Shown: in pieces, positions 63,469 to 64,000 of the stretch | Layout: every line of letters begins with the position of its first letter | Position numbering within the stretch: the stretch's first letter is position 1 | NCBI GenBank assembly: GCA_029245955.1 | Contig: JAQWOH010000008.1 | Coordinates: 62,001-126,000 of the forward strand | From: Fuerstiella sp. | GTDB taxonomy: Bacteria; Planctomycetota; Planctomycetia; Planctomycetales; Planctomycetaceae | Reading direction: 5' to 3' | Length of the DNA stretch: 64,000 nucleotides | Notes under the pieces: model-generated | Databases searched by the model: none | What the model was told of the DNA's origin: nothing | What the model saw: only the letters and a program-made list of their open reading frames with translations | Program-made: the position numbers and the translations under genes

Positions 63469-64000
63469 ATGTCCGAAGCCAAAGAACAAACCGTCAATCT
63501 GGACCTGCCGGACTGGTATCCCAGCTGGGCACGGCAGATTGCGGAGTTGTACTTTTCCGGGACCTCCTGCTTCTTCATTCTGCACGGCAACGTCCACGAC
63601 CTGGTGCCATGCGTTAATGGTGGGAAGACCGAATTCCTGAGCCTGACTGAGTTCCTGGGCGAATACCTGTTCGGCCGCTGGGACATTGTTCTGCAGCACA
63701 ATCTCAGCAAGGGGCTGCAGGCGCTGGCGGGCAGAGACAGCGAACGACATCAGGAAATGATGCGAGACCTGACCGGACTGTTCGGACACTACCGCAACTG
63801 GTCTCGCAAGCCGGACGACATTCTACTGACGCTCGACCAGATGATTGATCGATATCTGGTGGAAGACAATCCTGAGAAGCGGAAACGCCTGGCCGTCGTC
63901 TTTGACTATGGCCAGTATCTGGTTCCGCCAGGCGAAGCCGTACAGATTTCCGGATCGATTGCGTCACGCGTAGTAAGATTTCTGGGCTGGGCAAGAAATC
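63469..64000 (+). CDS. Probable AAA-type ATPase (3' end cut by window edge)
   Basis: The frame is open from ATG 63469 to the right edge (177 codons). The N-terminus (LDLPDWYPSWARQIAELYFS, FFILHGNVHDLV) resembles the start of AAA-type ATPases found near pspA genes in some bacteria. The P-loop, if any, would lie beyond the window, so the identification is tentative. Position and strand suit cotranscription with the PspA gene 134 bases upstream; it may remodel PspA assemblies. Confidence 0.55.
   Translation, partial: MSEAKEQTVNLDLPDWYPSWARQIAELYFSGTSCFFILHGNVHDLVPCVNGGKTEFLSLTEFLGEYLFGRWDIVLQHNLSKGLQALAGRDSERHQEMMRDLTGLFGHYRNWSRKPDDILLTLDQMIDRYLVEDNPEKRKRLAVVFDYGQYLVPPGEAVQISGSIASRVVRFLGWARN

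Overview
The window looks like chromosomal DNA of a planctomycete (order Planctomycetales or close to it). It has moderate GC, two PSCyt1/DUF1549/DUF1553 + DUF1501 gene pairs, exported beta-propeller and M28/PDZ proteins, a PEP-CTERM protein, an HTH-receiver regulator and a cytochrome b fused to cytochrome c domains. This placement rests on gene content only; no rRNA or tRNA gene was seen.

Layout. 1-6 kb: an NhaC-type Na+/H+ antiporter cut by the left edge, a histidine kinase, an HTH-REC response regulator with a clear terminator, and mnmG. 6-10 kb: DUF1553 and DUF1501 genes. 10.7-14 kb: an exported protein with a receiver-like C-terminus, a small membrane protein and proB. 14.2-25.8 kb: a seven-gene minus-strand cluster behind a good sigma70-type promoter. 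In order of transcription it encodes a TonB-like anchored protein, a TolQ/ExbB channel, a TolR/ExbD protein, a Ser/Thr protein kinase fused to a second ExbD domain, a membrane-anchored PQQ-type propeller, an oligopeptide-binding-like protein and an exported protein of unknown function. This is the best candidate for an undescribed system: the kinase's only membrane segment is the ExbD proton-path helix with its key Asp kept, so phosphorylation could be coupled to the proton-motive force.

26-33 kb: nnrD, a DUF4432 sugar epimerase-like protein, a GT39-like membrane glycosyltransferase, a TIM-barrel isomerase, a 37-residue basic protein, a double SH3-like protein, and an intergenic candidate small RNA ending in two consecutive terminator hairpins. 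33-36 kb: a PEP-CTERM protein, a decayed IS3-family transposase next to a truncated RTX-like gene end, and a propeller protein. 36-44.8 kb: the second DUF1553/DUF1501 pair (with a problem at its 5' end), a rhomboid protease, a coiled-coil exported protein, and a sugar-nucleotide epimerase interrupted by one in-frame TAG.

45.7-55.8 kb: a Cys/His-rich exported protein, a Ca2+/Na+ antiporter with a long G tract, a TolB-propeller/PA/M28/PDZ peptidase, a VWA protein, a PQQ propeller and a zinc-ribbon membrane protein. 56-59.6 kb: a Rieske protein and the cytochrome b-diheme cytochrome c fusion (a two-gene bc complex), followed by an alpha/beta hydrolase. 59.9-64 kb: miaA, a ROK regulator, and divergently a PspA/IM30 gene followed by a gene for a probable AAA-type ATPase cut by the right edge.
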